A DNA stretch of 64,000 bases. Origin: Leptothrix discophora. GTDB lineage: Bacteria > Pseudomonadota > Gammaproteobacteria > Burkholderiales > Burkholderiaceae_C. The stretch spans positions 744,001 to 808,000 of the forward strand of contig NZ_JAUZEE010000001.1 in assembly GCF_030705305.1 (NCBI RefSeq), read 5' to 3'. Both the position numbers and the translations under genes were made by a program. The notes under the pieces were generated by a model. The model saw nothing but the letters and a program-made list of their open reading frames with translations. It was not told the DNA's origin and searched no databases. Positions 25,891-33,928 of this stretch are shown here, in pieces (position 1 is the stretch's first letter; every line of letters starts with the position of its first letter).

Positions 25891-26663
25891 GGCGTTTCCT
25901 CGGGAAGGATCAGGTCGGTGATGACGCCCTGGACCAGCAGCAGGCCCAGGGTGGTGGGAAGGTCGAAGGCCGGCGCGTCGGCCAGCGCGGCGGCGGCGGC
26001 ATCGCCGAAGGGCGAGCCCTGCCCGGCCGCCGCGAGGAATGCCGCCGCGCCGGGGGGCAGGCGCAGCACCTGCACGTCCAGCGACGGGCGCACGACCAGC
26101 ACGTCCTCGGGCCCGTCCGGGTCGAAGGGTTCGGGCTCGCCGTCCTCGGTCTGGTGGGCCGCCCAGACCGTCGCCACCGCATGGGCCGAACGCAGCAGGC
26201 GGACCGACGGATGCAGGCCCAGGCGGACGTCGGCCAGGGCCTCGCCCAGCGCCAGCGCCTGGCTCACATGCCGAGCCAGCACCGGTTCGGCATCGGCGGC
26301 ATGGCAAGCCTGCACGCGGGCATGCTCCAGCCGGGCGACGTCGCCCAGCCAGGGCAGCGTGGCAGCGGGCTCGAAGGCATCGATGAACTCGGGCAGCGTG
26401 TCGCCGTAGAGCGCCACGACGCGGCTGCGCGGCAGGTGCTGCGTGGCGTAGACGGCGGCCATCGCCCGGAAGAAGTCGTCCCCGACCAGGCAGCGCGTGA
26501 CGGGGAAGGTGCCTGCCAGCGCATCGACCAGCGCGACCCGCACGTTGTTGCGGTGGACCGCGAAGCGCTGCGCCGGGTCGGACCCGTTCCAGGTCTTCAG
26601 GCCGGGCGGGATCGGCCGCGACGTGTCGCGCAGCGCGGCGGCGAAGTGGTCCTGCGGGCTCAT
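25887..26663 (-). CDS. bufC: DUF2063 protein, BufC-like partner of the MNIO enzyme
   Basis: A 258-residue protein of the DUF2063 (HvfC/BufC) family, recognised by the N-terminal helical part ([37 protein letters not shown]) and the segment [14 protein letters not shown]. In bufferin and related ribosomal-peptide pathways this partner helps the DUF692 enzyme act on its precursor peptide. It overlaps the neighbours on both sides by four bases (ATGA), showing strong translational coupling. Despite old names, there is no obvious DNA-binding motif. Confidence 0.85.
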   Translation of the reverse strand: MSPQDHFAAALRDTSRPIPPGLKTWNGSDPAQRFAVHRNNVRVALVDALAGTFPVTRCLVGDDFFRAMAAVYATQHLPRSRVVALYGDTLPEFIDAFEPAATLPWLGDVARLEHARVQACHAADAEPVLARHVSQALALGEALADVRLGLHPSVRLLRSAHAVATVWAAHQTEDGEPEPFDPDGPEDVLVVRPSLDVQVLRLPPGAAAFLAAAGQGSPFGDAAAAALADAPAFDLPTTLGLLLVQGVITDLILPEETP

Positions 26664-27511
26664 GCCAGCGCCCAGCTCAGGCTGTCGAGCGTGCGGCGGG
26701 CCCGGTCGGCCTCGGCCAGCAGGATGGGCAGCGGCGGGATGTCGTGGTCGCGCTCGATCAGCGTCGGCACCGGGCCGATGCGGCTGAGCACCTCGCGGTA
26801 GAGGGCCCAGACCGGCTCGGCGACAGGCGCCCCGTGGTCATCGATCAGCAGCGGCGCGCCCAGGCTGTCGCGCTCGACCGCATGCCCGGCCAGGTGGATC
26901 TGACCGACGGCCTGCAGCGGCAGCCGACGCAGCTCACGGGCTGCGCTGCGACCGTGGTTGACGCAGCTGACGTGCAGGTTGTTGACGTCCAGCAGCAGGC
27001 CGCAACCGGTGCGGCGCACCACCTCGGCCAGGAAGCCGGCCTCGTCCATCGTGGACCCGGCGTACTCGACGTAGGTGGACGGGTTCTCCAGCAGGATCTG
27101 GCGGCGCAGCCGGGACTGGACCTGGTCGACGTGTTCGCAGACCCGCTGCAGGCTGGCACCGTCGTAGGGCAGCGGCAGCAGGTCGTTGTAGAAGTTGAGG
27201 CCATGGCTGGACCAGGCCAGGTGTTCGGAGAAGACCGCCGGCTGGTAGCGCGCGATCAGCGTGGCCAGCCGGTCGAGGTGAGCGGTGTCCAGCGGCTCTT
27301 CACCGCCGATGGACAGGCCGACGCCATGGATCGTCAGCGCATGCTGCTCACGCACACGGGACAGGGCGTGGTGCAAGGGGCCGCCATCGACGAGGTAGTT
27401 CTCGGCGTGGACCTCGACGAAGCCGATCTCGGCCCGCATCGCCAGCAGTTCGGCAACCTGCCCATGCTTCAGGCCGATGCCGGCGCCAGCCGGCGGGAGG
27501 GTCGTGTTCAT
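26660..27511 (-). CDS. bufB: DUF692/MNIO multinuclear iron enzyme, BufB-like
   Basis: A 283-residue TIM-barrel protein of the MNIO (DUF692) family, which uses two or three iron atoms to oxidise Cys residues in precursor peptides, for example to thiooxazoles in bufferins or oxazolone/thioamide in methanobactin. The likely metal ligands are visible: [38 protein letters not shown] and ERDHD. Length and motif order match the family. It is followed by bufC with a four-base overlap and preceded at 94 bases by the precursor gene. The family call is firm; the modification of this precursor is inferred. Confidence 0.9.
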   Translation of the reverse strand: MNTTLPPAGAGIGLKHGQVAELLAMRAEIGFVEVHAENYLVDGGPLHHALSRVREQHALTIHGVGLSIGGEEPLDTAHLDRLATLIARYQPAVFSEHLAWSSHGLNFYNDLLPLPYDGASLQRVCEHVDQVQSRLRRQILLENPSTYVEYAGSTMDEAGFLAEVVRRTGCGLLLDVNNLHVSCVNHGRSAARELRRLPLQAVGQIHLAGHAVERDSLGAPLLIDDHGAPVAEPVWALYREVLSRIGPVPTLIERDHDIPPLPILLAEADRARRTLDSLSWALA

Positions 27512-27542
27512 CGGGTGTTCCGGGCCTCGGGGGTCAGAAGAT

Positions 27543-27582
27543 CCGGGTCGGCACAGGCCACGTGGCCGCGCGCCGGACCCGG
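27543..27582 (-). terminator. Intra-operon hairpin between the bufferin precursor and its enzyme
   Basis: The arms CCGGGTCGGC (27543-27552) and GCCGGACCCGG (27572-27582) pair with one bulged base and enclose the palindrome GGCCACGTGGCC (27556-27567). It lies in the 94-base gap between precursor and enzyme genes, the only real gap in the operon. It may attenuate transcription or protect the precursor mRNA, so that peptide is made in excess over enzyme. There is no T-tract, so it is not a canonical terminator. Confidence 0.45.
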
Positions 27583-27605
27583 TCGGTGCGCCAGCGGTCT
27601 TCGGC

Positions 27606-27929
27606 TCACTTCTTCATCATGTCGTCCTTCATCGCCGCGGCCTTGAAGGCCACCAGCTGGCCGTAGCCGGTCGAGGAGGACTTGGAAACGGTCTTCTCGC
27701 AGCTGCCCTTGGGCACGTAGGACCAGGCGTTGGTCTGGTGGTCCATCTTCGAGGTGCCGGCACAGGTCGTGCCAGCGCCGGCGGCGCAGTCGTTCTTGCC
27801 GGCTGCGGCGACGCCAAAGCACTTTTCCTTGTCGGCCGACTGGGCGGCGGCCGGCAAGGCGGCGAAGGCGGAGCCCAGGGCGATCACGAGGGCGGCGGCG
27901 GGCAGGCGGGTGGCGATGGAAGCGGTCAT
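27606..27929 (-). CDS. bufA: Bufferin precursor (DUF2282/BUFA-type copper-binding peptide)
   Basis: A 107-residue precursor with a clear Sec signal peptide (cleavage likely after PAAA, residue 29) and four Cys at 37, 48, 56 and 77. The core around [21 protein letters not shown] and YVPKGSCE is the BUFA/DUF2282 pattern. In bufferins the MNIO enzyme turns Cys into thiooxazoles that chelate copper, and the product is exported to the periplasm. The C-terminus is Lys/Met-rich (MKDDMMKK). GGAGT precedes the ATG at 27929; the frame extends upstream to 27992 without support. It is the first gene of the operon bufA-bufB-bufC-doxX. Which Cys are modified here cannot be read from the sequence. Confidence 0.9.
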   Translation of the reverse strand: MTASIATRLPAAALVIALGSAFAALPAAAQSADKEKCFGVAAAGKNDCAAGAGTTCAGTSKMDHQTNAWSYVPKGSCEKTVSKSSSTGYGQLVAFKAAAMKDDMMKK

Positions 27930-27968
27930 GTCGGACTCCGTGGAGATCAAGTGGGTCGAGGGGTGGAT

Positions 27969-28006
27969 GGATCGGGGACCGATCCCGGCCACTGGAAGGT
28001 TTCCAG
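27969..28006. promoter_or_regulatory. Two adjacent inverted repeats upstream of the bufferin operon
   Basis: GGATCGG-GGA-CCGATCC (27969-27985) and CTGGAA-GGT-TTCCAG (27992-28006) lie 40 and 63 bases before the precursor start codon, in the 260-base divergent gap with the DUF427 gene. They are candidate metal- or redox-responsive operators or leader structures. On the minus strand AGAACC then CGTCC (within 28022-28045) hints at an ECF-type promoter, but the spacing of 13 is short. Confidence 0.35.
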
Positions 28007-28189
28007 CGACCGTGCTGCTTGGACGGCCGAAGCCCCACGGTTCTTACGGGGTCGCACAGAAGAAACGTCCGCCACGTATGCTGGCTTCGGCGCAAGCTGA
28101 ACGCGGGCTGCGATCCCGCTCGCCGGCTGCAAGAAATCCATCCAACCCCCGACTCAACCTGCGCCCGACAACCGGGCAGGAGCACCGAC

Positions 28190-28471
28190 ATGAAAGCAAT
28201 CTGGAACGGAACGGTCGTCGCCGAGAGCGACGACACGGTGATCGTCGAAGGCAACCACTACTTCCCGCGCACGGCGCTCAACGACGCCTACGTGCTGCCG
28301 AGCAACACGCACACGATGTGCTCGTGGAAGGGACAGGCCAGCTACCTGACGCTCTTCATCGACGGCAACGCCAACCCGGACGCGGTCTGGTTCTATCCCG
28401 ACCCGAAGGAGGCCGCCGCCGAGATCAAGGGCCGGGTCGCCTTCTGGAAGGGCGTGAAGGTCGTGGAGTGA
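28190..28471 (+). CDS. DUF427 domain protein, 93 aa
   Basis: A single DUF427 domain with the typical blocks IWNGTVVAES, VEGNHYFPRTAL, HTMCSWKGQASYL and AVWFYPDPKEAAAEIKGRVAFWKGV. The fold is a small beta-tent; no reaction is established. GGAG precedes the ATG at 28190. The stop is 7 bases from the egtB start, so it is very likely co-transcribed with egtB-egtD, which may point to a shared thiol or redox role, though this is only context. Confidence 0.85.
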   Translation: MKAIWNGTVVAESDDTVIVEGNHYFPRTALNDAYVLPSNTHTMCSWKGQASYLTLFIDGNANPDAVWFYPDPKEAAAEIKGRVAFWKGVKVVE

Positions 28472-28478
28472 GCCGGTG

Positions 28479-29693
28479 ATGAGCGCCTCCGCCACGCTGG
28501 CCACCCGCTACGACGCGGTCCGCCGCCACACGCTGGCCCTGGTCGATGGGCTCTATGCGGAGGACCTGTGCGTGCAGTCCATGCCGGACGCGAGTCCGGC
28601 CAAGTGGCACCTGGCGCACACGACCTGGTTCTTCGAGACGCTGGTGCTGCTGCCGCAGGCCGAGCCCGCATCGACCCGTCTGGCGCAGGGCTACCAGGCC
28701 CATCACCCGCTGTTCCAGCAGCTCTTCAATTCCTACTACGAGGCGCTCGGCCCGCGTCACCCGCGACCTCAGCGCGGCCTGTTGAGCCGCCCGACGCTGC
28801 GCGAGGTGCTGGCCTACCGCGCCAGCGTCGATGCGGCGATGCACGACCTGATCGGTGCCCTGGAGTCCCGCAGCGGCGATGCGGCGTTGGCCGCGCTCCG
28901 CGATCGCGTCGAGCTGGGCCTGCACCATGAGCAGCAGCACCAGGAGCTGCTGCTGACCGACCTGCTGCACCTGTTCTCGCTCAACCCGCTGCGACCGTCG
29001 CTGCGCAGCGGTCCGCTGCTGCGCGTCGACGTCGCCGCGACCGGCTGGATCGAACGGGCACCCGGCGAGGTCCGCATCGGCCACGACGGCCCGGGCTTCG
29101 CCTTCGACAACGAGGGCCCCGTGCATGCGGTGCGGCTCGAAGCCCATGCCGTGTCGACCCGGCTGGTCACGCAGGGCGAGTTCCAGGCCTTCATCGACGA
29201 CGGCGGCTACCGGCGCGCCGCCTGGTGGCTGTCCGACGGCTGGGCCACCGTGCAGGCGCAGGGCTGGGAGGCGCCACTGCACTGGCTGCCCGAAGGCCAG
29301 CGCTACACGCTGCACGGCGTGCAGCCGCGTCAGGCCGACCAGCCGGTGCAGCACCTGAGCTTCTACGAGGCCGCCGCCTTTGCCGAGTGGGCCGGCGCCC
29401 GCCTGCCGACCGAGTTCGAGTGGGAAGCGGCCGTGCGTGCGCAGCCGACGCTGGCGCAGGCCCATGGCGTGGCCTGGCAATGGACCCGCTCGTCCTACGA
29501 CCCCTACCCGCGCTTCCGCCCGGCCGCCGGTGCGGTCGGCGAATACAACGGCAAGTTCATGGTCGGGCAACTGGTGCTGCGCGGCTCCAGCCTGGCGACA
29601 CCGCCGGGTCACGCCCGCGACAGCTACCGCAACTTCTTCCCGCCGGCCGCGCGCTGGCAGTTCACCGGCCTGCGGCTGGCCAAGGACCTCTGA
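28479..29693 (+). CDS. egtB: Ergothioneine sulfoxide synthase EgtB
   Basis: A 404-residue non-heme iron enzyme that joins hercynine to a thiol (gamma-glutamylcysteine or cysteine) with oxygen. The DinB-like N-terminal domain carries the iron ligands in HLAHTTWFFE and LGLHHEQQHQEL; the C-terminal FGE-sulfatase domain (residues about 190-404) ends with the SYRNFFPPAARWQFTGLRLA block. The ATG at 28479 follows an in-frame GTG. The stop overlaps egtD as TGATG. No egtA, egtC or egtE is in the window, as is usual outside actinobacteria. Confidence 0.95.
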   Translation: MSASATLATRYDAVRRHTLALVDGLYAEDLCVQSMPDASPAKWHLAHTTWFFETLVLLPQAEPASTRLAQGYQAHHPLFQQLFNSYYEALGPRHPRPQRGLLSRPTLREVLAYRASVDAAMHDLIGALESRSGDAALAALRDRVELGLHHEQQHQELLLTDLLHLFSLNPLRPSLRSGPLLRVDVAATGWIERAPGEVRIGHDGPGFAFDNEGPVHAVRLEAHAVSTRLVTQGEFQAFIDDGGYRRAAWWLSDGWATVQAQGWEAPLHWLPEGQRYTLHGVQPRQADQPVQHLSFYEAAAFAEWAGARLPTEFEWEAAVRAQPTLAQAHGVAWQWTRSSYDPYPRFRPAAGAVGEYNGKFMVGQLVLRGSSLATPPGHARDSYRNFFPPAARWQFTGLRLAKDL

Positions 29694-30655
29694 TGCACGC
29701 AGCTGCCCCTCCCGCGTCGAGCTATGCCGACGACCTCGTGGCGGGCCTGTCGGCCAGCCCGCGACGCCTGTCGCCCAAGTGGTTCTACGACGAGGCCGGA
29801 TCGGCCCTGTTCGACCGCATCTGCACGCTGGACGCGTACTACCCGACGCGGGTCGAGACCGCCTTGCTGGCCGACCATGCCGACGAGATCGCCGCCGCGA
29901 TGGGCCCCGACGCGGAGATCGTCGAGCCCGGCGCCGGCTCGGCCCGCAAGGTGCGCGTGCTGCTGCGGGCGATGCAGCGCGGTGGCTGGCGGCCGGCCGG
30001 CTACCTGCCGGTCGACATCTCCGGCACGCACCTGCTGGCCGCCGCCGACGACTTGCGCGCGGACCTGCACGAGGTCCTGCCCGACCTGCCCGTGCGCCCG
30101 CTGGCGGCCGATTTCCTGCGGCCGCTGGTGCTGCCCGCGCCGCTGGCCGACGGCCGTCGCGTGGGCTTCTACCCGGGCGGGTCGATCGGCAACTTCGAGC
30201 ACGACGAGGCGATCGCCCTGCTGCACCGATTCGCCGACTGGATCGGCCCCGGCGGCGGCCTGCTGATCGGTGTCGACCGCGTCAAGGACCCGGCCCGGCT
30301 GCATGCGGCCTACAACGACCCGGACGGCGTGACGGCGGCCTTCAACCTGAACCTCTGGGCCCGCGCCAACCGCGAGGCCGGCGCCGACTTCGACCTGGGC
30401 GCCTGGCACCACGCCGCCTTCTACGACCCGCTGCGCCAGCGCATCGAGATGCACCTGGTCAGCCGGCGCGATCAGCAAGTTCACGTGGCCGGCCGGACCT
30501 TCGATTTCATCGAGGGCGACAGCGTGCACACCGAGAACTCCTGCAAGTACACGGTGCCCGGCTTCCAGGCGCTGGCCGGGCGTGCCGGCTGGCAGCCGCA
30601 GCGGGTGTGGAGCGATCCGGAAGGGCTGTTCTCGCTGCACTGGCTCACGAACTGA
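29693..30655 (+). CDS. egtD: L-histidine N-alpha-methyltransferase EgtD
   Basis: A 320-residue SAM-dependent enzyme that trimethylates histidine to hercynine, the first step of ergothioneine synthesis. Family features are the N-terminal SPKWFYDEAGSALFDRIC block, the SAM site IVEPGAGSARKVR, the VGFYPGGSIGNF strand and the histidine-binding region HTENSCKYTVPGF. It is translationally coupled to egtB. It converges with the TolC-like gene; a 7-bp inverted repeat (30663-30684, arms CGGCGCG/CGCGCCG) spans the 18-base gap and may serve both directions. Confidence 0.95.
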   Translation: MHAAAPPASSYADDLVAGLSASPRRLSPKWFYDEAGSALFDRICTLDAYYPTRVETALLADHADEIAAAMGPDAEIVEPGAGSARKVRVLLRAMQRGGWRPAGYLPVDISGTHLLAAADDLRADLHEVLPDLPVRPLAADFLRPLVLPAPLADGRRVGFYPGGSIGNFEHDEAIALLHRFADWIGPGGGLLIGVDRVKDPARLHAAYNDPDGVTAAFNLNLWARANREAGADFDLGAWHHAAFYDPLRQRIEMHLVSRRDQQVHVAGRTFDFIEGDSVHTENSCKYTVPGFQALAGRAGWQPQRVWSDPEGLFSLHWLTN

Positions 30656-30673
30656 GCCCGTGCGGCGCGACGC

Positions 30674-32146
30674 TCAGCGCGCCGGCACGCCCGCCAGTTC
30701 CGGCGCGATCCAGGGCAGCAGGCCCGAGCTGGCATTGCGCAGCTGGGCCGAGGCGCTGAAGCCGTCGTGCAGGGCGTTGATGTAGGCGATGCGCAGCTGG
30801 TAGTGCTCGTTCTCGGCCGAGATCAGGTCGAACAGCGAACGACGGCCCAGCTTGGACCACTGCTCGAAGGTCGCGTTGCGCAGCTGGTCGCTGTCCTGCA
30901 GCACGCCGGCGACGTGGCGGGCGCGCAGGTAGGCGCTGCGGGCGGCGTCGTGGAAGGTGCCGATCTGCTTGGACCGTTCGTTGATGCCCGACGCCATCGC
31001 CTGGCGGGTCGCCTCGGCCCGCTCGCGGCTGGCGCTGGCGGCGGCGCTGACCGAGCCCCCGTCGTCGATCACCATGTTCACGGCGATGCCCGCGTTCCAG
31101 GCGCTCGACGTGACCTGGGCCTGGCGGGTCGAGTTGGCGCCGACCTGCCAGCGCACCTGCGGCGAGCCTTCGGCTGCGTTGGCACGGGCCAGGCGGTCGA
31201 GGGCCTCGGCCTGCAGACGCAGCGCACGGATCTCGGGGCTTTCGGGCACCTGGGACAGCAGCGTGTCCAGCGCCGGCAGCTCGATCAGCGGCACGCCGAC
31301 GGCGCCCCAGGGCGCGACGTTGTCGCCGACCACGCGGCGCAGCCGGGCATCGGCCTGGCGCAGCAGGGACTGGACCTCGTCGCGTGCGATCTCCGCCTGG
31401 CGCACGCCCTTGCGGGCCTGCACCAGCTCGCTGGCACGCCCCCGGTCGCGGGCGACGATCTGCTCGATCGAACGGGCCAGGCAGCTCAGCTTGGCCACCT
31501 GCTGGCCATGCACCTTGAGTTGCAGGCGGAAGCGGTTGCGGTCGATGACGGTCAGCAGCGCCTCGCGCAAGGCGCGCTCACGGGCGTTGCCGATGCCCTC
31601 GTCGCTGGCGGCGACCAGGCGCTGGCGATAGTCCTTCAGCGCATCGAGCCGGCCGCCGTCGTAGAGCGGCGCGCTGGCGTTGACGCCGGCACCGCCGACG
31701 CCACCGACCGACAGCGTGCGGCCGGCGACCGCGCTCTGGCCGATGCCGAGCGTGCCGTTGACCGAGACCTGCGGACTGCCGCCCGCCTCGGTCTGCTTGA
31801 AGTCCTGGCGCGCGGCCCGGCTGCCGTGTTCGGCGCTGCGCACGTCGTGGCTGGCCGTCACGGCCTCGCGGGCCAGCGACGCCAGCTGCGTCATGCCATC
31901 ACCCTGGGCCGGACCGTCGAACAGCTCGGAGGCGCTGAAGGCCTGCGTGTCCGGCAAGGCCGGACGACCGGCGGGCACGCCGGCAACCGCATCGGCCTCG
32001 TCGCAATAGGCCAGCGCCAGCCCCGGTGCGGTCGCACCCAGCAGGCTCATCAGGCAGGCCAGTGCGACCTGGCGCAGCGGCCGGATCGTGGCCACCGGAA
32101 CGGGACCCGGCAAGGCAATGGAAGAACGACGGACTCGGATCGACAT
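30674..32146 (-). CDS. TolC-family outer membrane efflux protein of a type I secretion system
   Basis: A 490-residue outer membrane channel. A signal peptide (LRQVALACLMSLLGATAPGLALA) is followed by two TolC-type repeats, with helical parts around VSVNGTLGIGQ and YDGGRLDALKDYRQRL, and the C-terminal SKLGRRSLFDLISAENEHYQLRIAYINALHD block that is typical of LapE/AggA-like channels. The start at 32146 (MSIRVRR) has GAGGAG upstream; the frame runs further back, but that part lacks a ribosome site. It is the last gene after the ABC transporter and fusion protein, completing the export tunnel. Confidence 0.9.
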   Translation of the reverse strand: MSIRVRRSSIALPGPVPVATIRPLRQVALACLMSLLGATAPGLALAYCDEADAVAGVPAGRPALPDTQAFSASELFDGPAQGDGMTQLASLAREAVTASHDVRSAEHGSRAARQDFKQTEAGGSPQVSVNGTLGIGQSAVAGRTLSVGGVGGAGVNASAPLYDGGRLDALKDYRQRLVAASDEGIGNARERALREALLTVIDRNRFRLQLKVHGQQVAKLSCLARSIEQIVARDRGRASELVQARKGVRQAEIARDEVQSLLRQADARLRRVVGDNVAPWGAVGVPLIELPALDTLLSQVPESPEIRALRLQAEALDRLARANAAEGSPQVRWQVGANSTRQAQVTSSAWNAGIAVNMVIDDGGSVSAAASASRERAEATRQAMASGINERSKQIGTFHDAARSAYLRARHVAGVLQDSDQLRNATFEQWSKLGRRSLFDLISAENEHYQLRIAYINALHDGFSASAQLRNASSGLLPWIAPELAGVPAR

Positions 32147-32291
32147 GGACAGGCTCCTCGGACCGCGCATGCGCGGTGTTTCGGGGGCGACTGTACGGAT
32201 TTTCGCGTGCCGGTCGGCCCGGAAAAGCACGGTGATCGCGCCCCGCTTCACGATCCTGGCCGGAACGCGGCAGCCGGTCGGCACGACCCGT

Positions 32292-33902
32292 TCAGCGCTC
32301 GCGGAAGGCCTCGGTGCCCTTCATCATGGGCTTGAGCAGGAAGTGCATGACCGACCGATCGCCGGTGCGGATCTCGATGCTGGCGGTCATGCCCGGCAGC
32401 ACCGGCAGCGGCTTGTCGTCCTTGCCCCGCAGGGTCGCCGCATCGGTGCGGATGCGGGCGCGGTAGTAGGTGTTGTCGGGACCGGCGGCGCGTTCGTCGC
32501 CCAGCGCATCGGGGCTGAGGTATTCGATCGTGCCCTTGAGCCCGCCGTAGGTGTAGTAGTCGTAGGCACTGAGCTTGACCTCGGCGGTCAGGCCGGCGCG
32601 CACGAAGCCGATGTCGGCCGGCTTGATGCGGGCCTCGATCAGCACGCGGTCGGTCAGCGGCACGATCTCCAGGATCGGCGCGCCGGGTCCGACGATGCCG
32701 CCCAGCGTGGCGATGCGGATGTTCTTGACGATGCCGCGCAGCGGCGAGGTCAGCGTGGTGCGCTTGAGCTGGTCATCCTTGGCAACCTGCTGCTCGCCCA
32801 GCTGCGCCAGCTCGGTGCGCACGCGCAGCAGCTCGGTGCTGGCGTCCTGGCGAAAGCGGTTGATGCGCTCTTGCAGTTGCATCTGCAGGTCGTTGCGCTG
32901 GCGTCGCAGCCGCATGACCTCGACGTCGGACATCAGGCCCTGGCCGGCGAGTTCCTGGGCGGTGCCCAGCTCGCGGTCGATCAGCCCCATGCTGCGCCGG
33001 ATCACCGCTGCCGCCTCTTCCAGCAGGCGACGGCGGGCCTCGTAGGCCTCGGTCTCGGCGGCGATCACGCCGGGGTCGTTGCGCACGTCCGGCGGGAAGC
33101 TCAGGGCGCGACCATTGGCCTCGGCCGACAGCCGGGCCACCGTGCCCCGCAGGGCGGTCTGGCGGGTGCGGCCCTCGGTCTGGACCGCGGCAAAGCGGGT
33201 CGGGTCGAGCTGGACCAGGTCCTGGCCGGCCTCGACCAGGTCGCCCTCGCGCACATGCATCGCCCGCAGGATGCCGCCTTCCAGGCTGGCGATGACCTGC
33301 TCGCGGGCATCGGGCACGACCTTGCCTTCGGCCCGCGTGATGACGTCGACCTTGGCCAGGCTGGCCCAGCCGATGGCGCTGGCCACGATCAGCGCGAGCA
33401 GCCACAGCGGCCAGATCGCGCCGGGCGTGGCCTCGACCGCGCGGGCCGCCTTCAGGCCCTGCAGGAAGTCCTCGTCGCCGGGACGGACCTGGCCGAGCCG
33501 GTCCGACCGCACGTCGTCCTTGTAGTCGCGTTCGGCGCTGTAGGCACCCCAGCCGCGCTCGCCGGCACGGGGCATCGCCAGCCCTGGGCTGGCGCCCTCG
33601 TCGGACGGCATCGCGATGCCGGGCGGCGTGCGGCGCTCGCCCCGGCGCAGCGCGGCCAGTTCGGCTTCCAGGCCCATCGCGGGCTCCTGGCGGACCTGGT
33701 CGGTGGCGCGCCGGCCGGCTCCGTTGCGGCGGATGCCGACTGGCGGTCGCTCGGCCTGCGGCTCCGGTCGCGACCGTCGGGCCACTGCCGGCGCGTCGGC
33801 GACGTCAACCGGCTCGGCGCTGACCGGGCGACGCCACGGCACGCGCCGCGCGAGCGCGGCGAGCCAGGCACCAGGTTGCGGGAGGCTGAGCTTGAAGGCC
33901 AT
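32292..33902 (-). CDS. HlyD-family membrane fusion protein of the type I secretion system
   Basis: A 536-residue periplasmic adaptor. It has an unusually long N-terminal cytoplasmic part of about 160 residues, rich in Arg, Pro and charged residues, then one membrane helix (about 162-181, WPLWLLALIVASAIGWASL). The lipoyl/barrel half-motifs come next (VVPDAREQVIASLEGGILRAMHVREGDLVEAGQDL), then long coiled-coil helices and the C-terminal beta part ending LLKPMMKGTEAFRER, the usual T1SS adaptor tail. It starts 26 bases after the ABC gene and feeds a TolC-like gene 145 bases downstream. The long N-terminal extension may contact substrate or the ABC protein. Confidence 0.93.
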   Translation of the reverse strand: MAFKLSLPQPGAWLAALARRVPWRRPVSAEPVDVADAPAVARRSRPEPQAERPPVGIRRNGAGRRATDQVRQEPAMGLEAELAALRRGERRTPPGIAMPSDEGASPGLAMPRAGERGWGAYSAERDYKDDVRSDRLGQVRPGDEDFLQGLKAARAVEATPGAIWPLWLLALIVASAIGWASLAKVDVITRAEGKVVPDAREQVIASLEGGILRAMHVREGDLVEAGQDLVQLDPTRFAAVQTEGRTRQTALRGTVARLSAEANGRALSFPPDVRNDPGVIAAETEAYEARRRLLEEAAAVIRRSMGLIDRELGTAQELAGQGLMSDVEVMRLRRQRNDLQMQLQERINRFRQDASTELLRVRTELAQLGEQQVAKDDQLKRTTLTSPLRGIVKNIRIATLGGIVGPGAPILEIVPLTDRVLIEARIKPADIGFVRAGLTAEVKLSAYDYYTYGGLKGTIEYLSPDALGDERAAGPDNTYYRARIRTDAATLRGKDDKPLPVLPGMTASIEIRTGDRSVMHFLLKPMMKGTEAFRER

Positions 33903-33928
33903 GGGCGGATCGATCCGGTCTCGTCAGG

